This document shows positions 11,958 to 22,808 of a stretch of 64,000 nt of DNA, one piece after another (within the stretch, counting starts at the first letter, position 1; each line of letters starts with the position of its first letter). The notes below the pieces were generated by a model. That model had not been told where the DNA came from and ran no database searches. It worked only from the letters and a program-made list of their open reading frames with translations. The position numbers and the translations under genes are program-made. Origin of the DNA: Raffaelea ambrosiae (Eukaryota > Ascomycota > Sordariomycetes > Ophiostomatales > Ophiostomataceae); assembly GCA_002778195.1 (NCBI GenBank), contig PCDI01000001.1:5277429-5341428 (forward strand), in the 5' to 3' direction.

Positions 11958-12848
11958 GGTGTCGCTGAAGGAAGGGGATGGTAAAGATGAAAAGTTGAGG
12001 GGGGGGATGAAAAAACAGGGACGATATACTGGTGATGTCTTTCGCTGTTGATTTTATACAACCCAGCCCGTTCACGCAAGACGGAACGGTATACAATGAT
12101 ACAGGGTTGCAGCAGTCTTAACCCCCCCCTCCCAGAAGTGAAACCCCTGTCTTACGCGTAGTAGCTGTTATCACAAAACTAAAAGCACAAGATAGCAGAC
12201 GGAAAATAGAGAGACATGCCAATGAGACAAAACAGAGTGTGGAGTTGGCGCCATTTAGCAAGAAACCATGCAACCCATAGCCTCTGGATGGCATTGCCCA
12301 TTCGACGGTATGCACTGCTGGGTTATCTGCAGGCGTCTCGTCATTGGCAATTACACTGATCCGAGCTCGGCTGCTCTGATTACGCTAATTGGAAAGGAAA
12401 TGGAATCCGAGCAAAGTCGACGATTGTCTCCACTTTGATACTGCCCCGGATAACGGTCAAAAGAAGCGGGCGGAGAGCTTGTCTGCAAAGAAGCTTAGCT
12501 GTGGTCTGACAGGCAGACACTAGTTTTCGATAGCTTCTTATTCGTGCCGTCAATCTGTATTTGTATGCATCTAGATTCCAAGCAATGTGGCTATAGAGCT
12601 GCTTGGGCTCCATTGCCCTTTTTTTGTACTTGTCCAGCTGGTGAAGCAGGACAACAACAATCTATCCGCTGACCACTAAAGAACGTCTTTCTGGCGTATA
12701 TTAGAGATCCCAGAGACTGTGTTCGAGACCGCTGGCTTGCACGGATGCGTTTGTCAGCTTCCTAGATATCGTCAGACGTTCAACACACAGCGCATATTAG
12801 TAGGAAACCCAGAAGGAACGCCTGGCCAAGCACATTTTTTTCAGCATC
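11958..12848. promoter_or_regulatory. Divergent promoter region, allantoate-type carrier / oxoprolinase
   Basis: About 0.9 kb between two divergent start codons. It contains C-runs and G-runs at about 12000 and 12120. GATA motifs, the binding core of nitrogen-regulatory GATA factors, occur by eye, but they are too short to count as evidence. No gene was seen inside. Confidence 0.4.
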
Positions 12849-15800
12849 ATGACCGGAATACGCATTGCAATAGGTGCGTGTGCCATCTTGATCCAGCCTG
12901 TCACTGACACCTCCGATTAACCATTCCCAGACCGCGGTGGCACATTCACTGATGTCATTGCTACGCACGTCCCCGGTCAAAACGAGGCCGTTGTCTTCAA
13001 GCTGCTGTCCGAAGACCCGAGCAGCTACGCCGACGCACCCACCGAAGGCATCCGCCGGGTTCTCTCTCTCGCCCAGGACCGCGATCTGCCTCGTGGCGAG
13101 CCCCTCGACACCTCGTCTATCGTTAGCATCCGCATGGGCACCACCGTTGCCACCAATGCCCTGCTGCAGCGTCGAGGAGCACGCTGTGCCCTTGTGACAA
13201 CGCGCGGCTTTGGCGATCTTCTCGCCATTGGCACGCAGTCGCGCCCGGACATTTTTGCTCTCGCTGTGCGCAAGCCGGAGATGCTATACGAACGCGTTGT
13301 TGAGGTGGACGAGCGGGTCACCATGGAGGAGTTCAGCGAGAGCCGGAAGCCTGTGGCGCCTGAGGAGCTACAACAGCGCATCGACTCAGATCCGCAGCTC
13401 GTTCGATGTGAGAGTGGCGACGTGGTCAGGATACTGGAGAGGCCAGGTATGGGACAAGACACAATGATTTATGGAGCAACAGAAGCAACAGAAGAAACAG
13501 CTAATTCTCTTCGCAGACCTCACAAAGATTAAGAACGACCTCCAGGCACTGAAAGAGGACGGCATCGAGTCCATTGCCATCGTCTTTGCCCACTCGTATG
13601 CCTTCCCCGATCACGAGAAGGCGGTTGCCAAGATGGCCCGCGAAGAACTCGGCTTCCGGTACTGCTCGCTATCGTCGGAGCTGAGTCCGTCGATCAAGAT
13701 GGTCAGCCGAGGTCTGAGTGCCACCGCCGACGCGTATCTGACACCCGTCACGGAGACGTACATTGATGGATTCAGAAGTGGCTTTCGAGGCCGTCTGGAG
13801 GCTGCAGAGAGCACCAACTGCGACTTTATGATGAGCGACGGTGGCCTCACCAGCTGGAAGAGCTTCTCTGGTGTCAAGGCCATTCTGAGTGGACCCGCTG
13901 GCGGATATGTCGGCTTCGCCAAGACCTCCTACGCAGAGACTGATGGCCGACCCGTCATTGGCTTCGATATGGTGCGTCACCTTTCCCTGAAGGTGTCTCT
14001 GTGGTGGATCACACTCTGACGACATGTAGGGCGGCACAAGTACGGACGTCTCTCGTTACGGCGGAGCGTACGAGCACATCTTTGAAAGCACAACCGCAGG
14101 CATCACGCTGCAGACACCCCAGCTGGACATCAACACTGTGGCTGCGGGCGGCGGCTCCATATTGTCCCTCCGCAATGGCCTCTTCTGTGTCGGCCCGGAG
14201 AGCGCCGGTGCCCACCCCGGCCCAGCTTGCTACCGCAAAGACGGCCCACTGGCTGTGACCGATGCCAACCTGTTGCTTGGCCGACTGCTGCCAGAGTATT
14301 TCCCGTCCATCTTTGGTCCTGAAGAGAATGAGCCACTCGACCTCGAGGCCAGTCGCCGCCTTTTCCAGACCTTGGCCGACCAGGTGCGCCAGGAAACCGG
14401 CCAGGATATGACCCCGGAGGAGGTTGCGCTCGGTTTCATCGACGTCGCCAACGAAACCATGGGCCGGCCCATCCGGGCGCTGACCCAGGCCCGCGGCTAC
14501 GAGCCATCGGCTCACCGGCTGGCCGTGTTTGGTGGCGCTGGCGGCCAGCACGCCTGCGCGATGGGCCGCCTGTTGGGCATCAACGCCGTCATTATCCACA
14601 AGTACTCGAGCATCCTGTCGGCGTACGGCATGGACCTGGCCGCGGTGACGGACGAGCAGCAGGTTCCCGCCTCGGAAGTCTGGGACGAGGACCCTGCCAG
14701 TGCGGGGTCCGTTCGTTTGCGGGAGCGAGCCGCTGCCCTCCAGAAGAGCGTCGTGGAGCACCTGAGCATCCAGCAGGGCGTCTCCACAAAGGCACAGATC
14801 GACACAGACACGTTTCTCAGCATGCGGTTCCACGGCACGGACACGAACCTCATGATTGCGGAGCCGGACGACGGCAACTACGCGGCCGTGTTTAGACGCG
14901 AGTTTCAACGGGAGTTCTCGTACCTGCCCGCGGGCCGGATCATTCATGTGGATGGTATCCGGGTGCGCGGAAAAGCCACCTCGGGCGAGAGCGGCCGCAG
15001 TGAAGACAGCGACGAGAAGCAGCTCACACCCTTTGCTGAGATGGATGCTCTGGAGAATGGGGCACTGGCCTCGTTTGTACCAGAACCCGAAAAGAAGTCC
15101 AACGTCTACTTCAAGGGACTGGGATGGGTGGACTCTCCCGTCTACATACTCGACAAGCTGTCCGCGGGCGCGAAGGTGGAGGCAAGTTTGTATCTGTCTA
15201 CACGGAGAATATGGATGTGGCTGACGGCAAGAAACAGGGCCCCGCCATGATGATCGACAACACACAGACCATTCTGGTCCTTCCAGGATGCACGGCAAAC
15301 GTACTCAGCCGACACGTAGTCATTGACGTCCCCAAGGCGGTTCCAGTAGAGCAGAAACAGGAAAATGTGGCGGCTGCTGAGACCAAGACCAGCAACATGT
15401 CCATGCCTGTCTTGCCATCTACAGCAAAAGAGGTCGACCCAGTACTTTTGTCTGTCTTTGGCCACAGGTTCATGAGCATCGCAGAGCAGGCAAGTGGCAG
15501 CATCACGACGATCGCTTTCTGTCCGTCGACTAATGAACAAAGATGGGACACACTCTCCAAAAGACGAGTGTCTCGGTAGCAATCAAGGAACGCCTCGACT
15601 TCAGCTGCGCCTTGTTTGATGCCAACGGTGGGCTCTGTGCCAACGCACCACACGTCCCGTAGGTTCTCCTGTTGGCTTGTCCTTGTTTGGATGGGGGTGC
15701 TAATGACGACAGCGTCCACCTCGGAAGCATGCAGGGCAGCATCCTGTACCAGCATGCCCTGCACTCCCACACACTGAAACCAGGAGATGTTCTCGTTTCG

Positions 15801-17317
15801 AACCACCCCCTGGCCGGAGGCGTAGGTTCATTGATACGCGCCAGTACTCACTGCGACGTTCCGACACCTCTGCTAACAATGGCCAGACACACCTTCCCGA
15901 CATCACTGTCATCAGCCCCGCCTTTGATGCTGCTGGAGAAAACATTCTCTTTTATGTCGCCTCCCGAGCCCACCATCTGGACATTGGCGGCCTTGCCGGC
16001 AATTCGATGCACCCCGATGCCAAGGAGCTCTGGGAAGAGGGCGCGGCCGTCATGTCTTTCAAGCTGCTCTCGCAGGGCTACTTTGACGAGAAGGGAATCA
16101 CCAAGATTCTGGTCGACGAACCGGGCCAGTATCCGGGCTGCTACGGCTCGCGCCATCTCGGCGACAACCTGTCCGACCTGCGTGCCCAGGTGGCCGCCAA
16201 CGTGCGCGGCGTGCACCTGCTGACGGAGCTCATCCGCGAGTACGGCGTCGAGACGGTGCAGCTGTACATGGCCGCGATCCAGGCGACAGCGGAGGCGTCG
16301 GTGCGGCAGTATCTCCGGGACACAGCAGCACGGCTGGGGCCCGTCCTGCAAGACGTCGACTACTTTGACGATGGCAGCAAAATCTGCCTCACGGTGACGA
16401 TCGACCCACAGGCCGGCGACGCCACGTTGGACTTTGCCGGGACGAGTCCCGAGGTGCACGGCAATTCCAACGCGCCGCGTTCCATCACCATGTCCGCGGC
16501 CATCTACGCCCTCCGCTGTCTCATCGGCTCCGACATCCCCATGAACCAGGGCGTCCTGGCCCCCGTCGACATGGTCCTGCCCGAGCCCTGCCTCATCAAT
16601 CCGTCGGCCGAGGCGGCCGTCAGCACCGGCAATGCCCTCACGTCCCAGCGCCTGGTCGACGTCATTCTCAAAACCTTCCGCGCGGCGGCCGGCTCGCAGG
16701 GCTGCATGAACTGTCTGGGGATGCTCGGTGGGCCGCGTCCAGACGGCGGGTACGACTATGCCTACGGCGAGACCGTTTGCGGCGGCAACGGTGCGGGCCC
16801 GTCCTGGGACGGGTCCACGGTGCCGACCCAGACGCACATGACCAACACGCGGGCCACGGACATTGAGGTGCTGGAGAAGCGGTACCCGCTGATCATGCGG
16901 ACGTTTGCCATCCGGCGGGGAAGCGGAGGACGGGGCAAGCACCGGGGCGGCAACGGGAGTGTCCGAGTCTTTGAGGCGCGCGAGCCGCTGGACTTCTCCT
17001 TCATGTCGGAGCGGCGGGTGATGGAGCCGTATGGACTGGCAGGAGGCGAGCCAGGCGAGCGGGGCTTGAATCTGTGGTTGAAAAAGAAGCAGACAAAGTC
17101 AGACGGGGGCCTGCGCACGGTCAGCCTCGGCCCCCGCAGCATGTTCACGTTGCAGCCGGGCGAGCAATTTGTCATCCACACCCCAGGTGGCGGCGGATGG
17201 GGTGTCCCGACAGAGGTCAACGGTGATGTGGCCAAGGAGGAGAAGTCGTCAATGCGTCACTACCCCAGGGCGGCTGGCTCGGTGGCGGCGTGGAAGGAAC
17301 TGCAAGACGGACAGTAG
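12849..17317 (+). CDS. Fused 5-oxoprolinase / hydantoinase (HyuA + HyuB)
   Basis: Cytosolic ATP-dependent ring-opening hydrolase of 5-oxoproline or a related cyclic amide or hydantoin. Exons 12849-12873, 12931-13446, 13517-13971, 14030-15175, 15238-15489, 15543-15658, 15713-15821 and 15887-17317 (1349 residues), the usual size for the fused eukaryotic enzyme. The N-terminus [17 protein letters not shown] is spliced from a 25-bp first exon. HyuA landmarks follow: [12 protein letters not shown], the [11 protein letters not shown] loop, and [14 protein letters not shown], which is restored exactly across intron 3. [18 protein letters not shown] and [15 protein letters not shown] follow. HyuB landmarks are [49 protein letters not shown] and, near the end, TPGGGGWG. 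The intron at 15490-15542 uses a GC donor (CAG/GCAAGT). The neighbours are permeases and an amidase, which points to use of an amide nitrogen source. Bacterial relatives include N-methylhydantoinases, so the substrate is not settled. Confidence 0.92.
15490..15542 (+). other. GC-AG intron in the oxoprolinase gene
   Basis: The family motif [16 protein letters not shown] can only be read by joining the base before 15490 to 15543. The removed 53 bp start with GCAAGT, contain a CTAAT branch-like site, and end in AAAG. No GT donor nearby gives the conserved junction. The rest of the donor matches consensus perfectly, as is usual for GC donors. Confidence 0.8.
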
Positions 17318-18296
17318 CATGGATACTTCGGACGCCTGAAAAAGTCAATACAGAAACAGGAAAGCACTCCACCTTTGTCTAAACCTGGGTTGTAAAGGGA
17401 ACCGTTACGGAACTGAATCAAACTGAAACAATACCAAAAGCGTTTCCTCGTGGTCGTGTTTAGCTGACATTCCATCAACTTAGACCTCAGGCACATGTGC
17501 CGTCTCCATGGCGAGAACAGCAAGCCCAGCACACGGAAAGTTGCATTGGGACAACAGGACGGGCGGTTGAGAAGAGACAGTGATGTGAATGCTATGGCCT
17601 CCTTTTCCTCGCCAGCCCCCCATCAGTACCGAGCCAAGCCCGACGACCTACCAAAGCAGCCGTGAATTCTGTATGTAAGCCGACGGACCAGAGGAATCTG
17701 ACATCCCTACGGGGCGAGCCCGGAGCAAAGACAGTCCTAAACTGCCAGCCTCAGACGATCTTCGCTGCAGGCAACCAGTGCCCTCCGCATTTCCCTGTAT
17801 TTTAAGCGGGGTCGGGGGTGTGATCGACGCAGCCCATGCCGCTGAGCCAAACAACGAACAGACGTGTTACCACTTCGCAGGACCCCTGCCAGGAGCTTGC
17901 AGAGACATCTGCACCTCCATCACCGCGGAGGAATGCCAAGAAGTCTTATCGATTCATTTTGATGCAAAGAGATGCTTGCATTCTCCACAGATGTGCCTCC
18001 GCTTGCATTGTTACACTTTCATCCTTCGAGTATGTTGTTTCTTGTTTCTTGTTTTTTAGGTATCGCTGTCCGCTTTAATGACGTATTTGGGCTCCAGGGG
18101 TGATATATAAGTGACAGTGTGCCGTCGTTACTGGAATACACAAAAAGACACAAAAAACACGAGGAAGACAAAGAACGCAAAAGGTGTTGGCTCCTGTTTC
18201 GAATCTTTGTGATCTTGGCCCCACTGTATACGACAACTTACACAAAACAACGCCTCTGATTGGCTGGTATCTGTCCCGGCGTTCCCTCCACCCACC
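17318..18296. other. Intergenic, about 1 kb
   Basis: 3' region of the oxoprolinase gene and promoter of the sugar-porter-type carrier. A possible TATA-like sequence, gatatataag, lies near 18102-18111, about 190 bp before the next start codon. Nothing else was recognised. Confidence 0.4.
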
Positions 18297-20086
18297 ATGA
18301 AGCCTCTCCGCGGCAGGCCCTTGATGGCCGGCATCACGTCGGCCTGCAGCATGGGCTTTCTTCTGTTTGGATGTGAGCGCTCCCGAATGCGGAAGACATG
18401 GCAGGATCACACACTCTGACACAGTGTTCTCCCAGACGACCAAGGTGTCATGGGCGGCGTCATCGGCACCGACTCCTTCATCCGCCAGTTCCACGACCCG
18501 TCGCCCCTCCAGCAGGGTCTCATCGTCGGCCTGTACGATCTCGGCTGTCTGTTTGGCTCACTCGGCGCCTTTGCCGGCGGCGAGAGGCTCGGGCGCAAAC
18601 GCTCCATCTATGTCGGCGCCTGGATTGTGATTGTGGGCGCCATCCTCCAGGCCACCGCCCGCGTGGTGCCGCACCTGATCGTGGCGCGCGTCTTCACCGG
18701 CCTGGGCGTGGGCATCATGACCGCCGTCGTGCCCACGTGGCAGGCCGAAGTGTCGCGGTCGGCGAACCGCGGCGCGCTCATCACGGTGGAGGCCGTCAAC
18801 ATCATCCTGGGCTTTGTGCTGTCGAACTGGATCACGTTCGGCGCCGACTACGCGACCAACAACATGCAGTGGATCTTCCCCATTGCCATCCAGACCGTGT
18901 TTGCCATTTATCTCCTCATCGTCGGCCCCTTTCTGGTGGAGTCGCCGCGGTGGATTGCGCACCACCAGTCCCTGGAGGCGGCTACGACGGTGATTGCGCG
19001 GCTGCTCGACCGGCCGGAAACGGACCCGGAAGTCGTGCAGACGCGCAACGAGATCGAGATGGCGCTCCAGGAAGAGATGGGCTCGTCCTGGACGGACATC
19101 TTCAAGAACGGAGGCCAGCAGAACCTGCGCCGAATGCTGCTGGGGTTCGGCGCCCTGTACATGCAGCAGATGAGCGGCATCAAGTGAGTCTTTTCCTGCC
19201 CACGTCTGTGAAAGTGGTTTTTTTTTTCCCTTTTTTTTTCTTTTTTTTTCCCACTAACTTGGTGCCAGCACCATTGCGTACTACCTGCCAGTCATCCTGA
19301 AAAACTATGTCGGTCTGAGCAACACCGTGGCGCGGCTTGTTGCCGCCGCTGGCAGCGTGAACTATCTCGTGTTCAGCTTCTTCCCCATCTGGCTCATCGA
19401 CCGGTATGGCCGCCGACCGTTTATGATGGGAGGCGCTCTTGGCATGAGCATCATCTCGGCGTTGATCTGTGTTGGATTCAACGTGCATGGGAAAGGCGGC
19501 GCCATTCTGACGGTCGTCATGTACTTTCTCTTTTACTCGGCATTTGCCCTGAGCTTTTTGAATGTGTCCTGGATCTATCCGGCAGTAAGTCACGCCCCCT
19601 CCTTAGGTCGGCGAGGTGATTCTCACGCGCGAAACAGGAAATCAACTCGCTGCGGATGCGATCCATGGGAGGCTCTCTGGCGTCTGTGTCCAACTGGCTC
19701 TGTGAGTTGCTACGTGTATCCCGTTTGTCGCGTTCCATGTCTAACAGCCAAACACAGTCAACGGCATTGCGGTCACGGTCACACCCATTGGCCTGGCCAA
19801 CATCGGCTGGAAGTACTACATTGTCTGGGCCGTCTTCAATGCCTCGTTCGTGCCCATGGTGTACTTCCTGTACCCCGAGACAAAGCAGCTGTCGCTGGAG
19901 CAAATCGACCACATCTTTGCCGGAAAAGGCCACGGATGGGACAGCCTGACACAGGGCGTCAAGGAGAGCCTTCATCCCCATACCGCGGCTCTGGTCCTGG
20001 ATGAAGAGACAGGCTCGTCGGGTCAGACGACATCATTGGAGAACAAGGAGGTTTCGCGGCCCGCAGTCGTAGAGTATGTTGATTAA
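18297..20086 (+). CDS. MFS transporter, sugar porter family
   Basis: Twelve-helix carrier of the sugar-porter family. Exons 18297-18372, 18436-19183, 19269-19584, 19638-19701 and 19758-20086 (510 residues). Splicing restores the first-helix motif FGYDQGVMGGV across intron 1. Other family marks are GRKRSIYVGA in the loop 2-3 position, ARVFTGLGVGIMTAVVPTWQAE, VESPRWIAHH (usually PESPRWL), QQMSGINTIAYYLP across intron 2, DRYGRRPFMMGGA, and YPETKQLSLEQIDHIF after the last helix. Intron 2 (19184-19268) is dominated by long T-runs. Fungal members move hexoses, quinate, polyols or other polar solutes. The location between an oxoprolinase and an amidase makes a non-sugar substrate possible, but this is inference. 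It is convergent with the amidase, 90 bp apart. Confidence 0.88.
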
Positions 20087-20176
20087 TCGCCTACCAAGAA
20101 ACGACACACAGGGGAGAAGGAGCTGCTTGCACAATTGCATTTCGCGGAGCTAGGGCCCTTCCACGGTCATCGAACA

Positions 20177-22286
20177 CTATACAAAAATCATCTTTCCAGT
20201 GGAGCGTCCATTCTTCCCTCTGGCTACCACAATAACCATGGCCTTGTCTCGACTTGGAACAGCCTTCTCCTCGGGACGTCCTTCCCATAGTTCCAAGATA
20301 CCAGACTCGACCGCCCAGCTGCCATCCGTAGCCATCGCCCCGTAATCCAGTTCGTCCCCGTCTACGTACACATGCAATTCGTTGACCTGCCCTGGCACTA
20401 CCTTGCCAGAGACGTGCACTCGCTTCTTCCCCACCTCGCTTGTGATGTCCTGGGCCGCCACTGCAAGCTCTGGAGCTACATCGCCCATCTCGCCGACTCG
20501 TGCCTGTGCCGACACTGTATCTGTCACCAGCGCAGGCGTCCTCGTTGGTGTCTCGCGCAGGTGGCTTCCGTGCTCGAATGCATACCCATACCTCAGCAGC
20601 CGGCTGTCGTCGTATGCGCGACCCGCAAACGTCAGGCTCACCGGCATGCCCGTGTCCGCCATGACGCCCATGGGCACGCTGCACGTGGGTATCCCCAGTT
20701 GGCGTATGGCACAGTTGCCGTTCGAGTAGAGGACGCCGTTGCGCCAGGCGAGTGCCGCGGCTTCCGGGTCGACGTCTGCATGGGCGGGCCCGACGTCCCC
20801 GTTGCAAGGCCATACGAGGGCATCCAGTTGTTGGTCATCCAGCCAGTCTTCCCAGTCGCTTTTTCGCGTGTCTTCAAGGGCCCGCAGGGCTGTTCCGAGG
20901 CCCGGAATGTCGAAAATGTTGGCCAAGCGGCCGCCGGTGATGTGGGCCACCACGGCCGCATACTGGTCCAGCGGGTTGTCCGTGCCGTACTTGTCGGGCA
21001 AGGTACCCGGTGGCTGGGGGAAGATCCGAGCCGGGTCCACCACGGCGAGTGTGTCGGCCCCGTGGGCATCCCTGTTCGCCACCAGAAAATCGTCCCAGGC
21101 ATAGGCCATCAGCTGACCCATGTCGACATCGTGGCGGTACGGCGGGGCCAGAGACGCGTCCTTGGGCTGGGCACCCGGCTCGGGTCTTTCGTAGTGGACG
21201 ATCATGGGCAGGTCCACCTCGACCACCGTGGCGCCCAGCTTCTCCAGGACCGTCCTCGCATTCGTCCAGAGGTCCACGACAGAAGGGCGGGTGTGCACGG
21301 GGCGTGCGGCCGGGTCGCCATCGACGCCGCCAATGTACATCCGCGGCACACCCATCTTGGCGCCCGCGAGGGCCTGGTCGTCGCACAGATCCCAGTACGA
21401 CCTGGGCCGCACGGTCTCCACTGCCGGCAAGGCCACAAACGGCTGCGCGCGCCAAAAGTCGCCCGCTGTGCGGTCGTCGGCCACCGCGATCACATCCAGC
21501 AACGCAAACATGTCGGCCAGCGACCGCGTGTGCGGCACCACCGTGTCGCATGTGGGGAACAGGGGCCAGTTGCCGCGGATGGACAGCAAGCCACGCGACG
21601 GCGTGTACGCCACGAGGCCGTTGTTGGACGCCGGCGACCGCCCGGACGACACCGTCTCCTCGCCCATGCCAAAGACCGCCATGCTGGCCGCCGTCGACGT
21701 GCCCGACCCATTGGACGACCCCGACGCAAAGCCGGCCGTGAGGAAGGCGGCGTTGTAGGGGGACTCGGCCCGGCCGTAGACGCCGCGCTGCATGCCGCCG
21801 GCGGCCATGGGCGGCATGTTGGTGCGGCCGAGGACGACGCCGCCGGCCTCGCGTATCTGGCGGACGGTGAAGGCGTCCTCGCGGGCCACGAGATTCTGGA
21901 ATGCCGGGGACCCCGCAGCGACCGTCATTCCCTGCATCTTGTACGAGTCCTTGATGGTGCAGGGGATGCCGTCGAGGAGGCCGCGCGACTGGCCGGCGGC
22001 ACGGCGGCGATCCGAGGCCTGGGCAGCCTCAAAGGCGTTTTCGTGGATCACCGGAATGGCATTGAGTAGCAGCGACCGTCGGTCATACTTGGCTACGCGG
22101 AGAAGATGCTTGGCCGTCAGCTCGACGCTGTTGATGCGGCCTTGGTCGAGGGCTGTGGCGAGGTCGGCCACCGTTGCCTCGACGATGGAGAGGGGCTGTG
22201 CTGTTAGATCACCGTAGGTTGTGTGTTGGAGATGCACTTTCAAGCGGAGACTATACCTGTGATGGCTCGACGGAGGCCATGATCAT
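20177..22286 (-). CDS. Amidase-signature hydrolase with extra C-terminal domain
   Basis: Hydrolase of carboxamides, amidase-signature family. Preferred model: exons 22286-22257 and 22195-20177 (682 residues), starting MIMASVEPSQ and joining PLSIVEATVADL. The alternative is a single exon from 22243 (688 residues, starting MKVHL); both keep the whole domain. The Ser-Ser-Lys catalytic set is visible: Lys in GIPCTIKDSY (about residue 92), the cis-Ser in ASGSSNGSG (about 170) and the nucleophile Ser in ETVSSGRSPAS (about 194). The normally Gly-rich approach to the nucleophile (TGGS) is TVSS here. After the amidase core ends near residue 555, about 120 further residues include a beta-rich stretch (KRVHVSGKVVPG, ELHVYVDGDELDYGAM, AMVIVVARGKNGRS) that looks like a separate small domain. 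No signal peptide is seen. It is convergent with the sugar-porter-type carrier. Confidence 0.87.
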
Positions 22287-22808
22287 TGTGACACCAAGTT
22301 GTGACTTTTGATCCGTTGCACGAGAACGGCAACCAGACAGTCGCCCGTTGTGGAAGAAAACGATCCATACGGAAAACAACCCTGCTACTGGTAGTTCCAC
22401 GCGTTTGGCTTGTTGAGATAAGAATCGATGCTCCATTTTCGACGCTTGCGGTGTTGCGCGGGCAGGCATACTTGGCATTTGGTGCAGCTTATTTGATAAG
22501 GATGGTGCTGCTGTTCTTACCATTGCACCGGTCCGTCTCTTCCTACTTGTTCAGACACAGTTCAACTCGCTTTGTCTGTCTCGACGGCTGACTAGCATCA
22601 CTAGACCAGGTGCTGCTTATGCAAACGAATCGACCAGACGGACGCCCCAATCCAGCGTCCGCGAAGTCGTGGTCAGGATCTCGCAACATGGCCCGGCTTT
22701 CATTCGTCTCATCAATGATTCCGATGGGTCCCCAGCCAATTGCAGCCCGGACTACGGATGCCGGCGTATGAACGAGCTTGCCGCGCCCTTCTTCTGCGAG
22801 CCTCTTGT
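22287..22808. other. Intergenic, 0.5 kb
   Basis: Promoter of the amidase and 3' region of the nuclease-ATPase fusion gene, both on the minus strand. An open frame continues upstream of the amidase start but has no family resemblance. Nothing else was recognised. Confidence 0.4.

Noticed and set aside
15120..15290. Apparent frameshift in the oxoprolinase gene
   Set aside because: A 62-bp intron (15176-15237) with a GGCTGACGG branch site and an AACAG acceptor joins AGAK to GPAMMID exactly as in the family, so no frameshift is needed.
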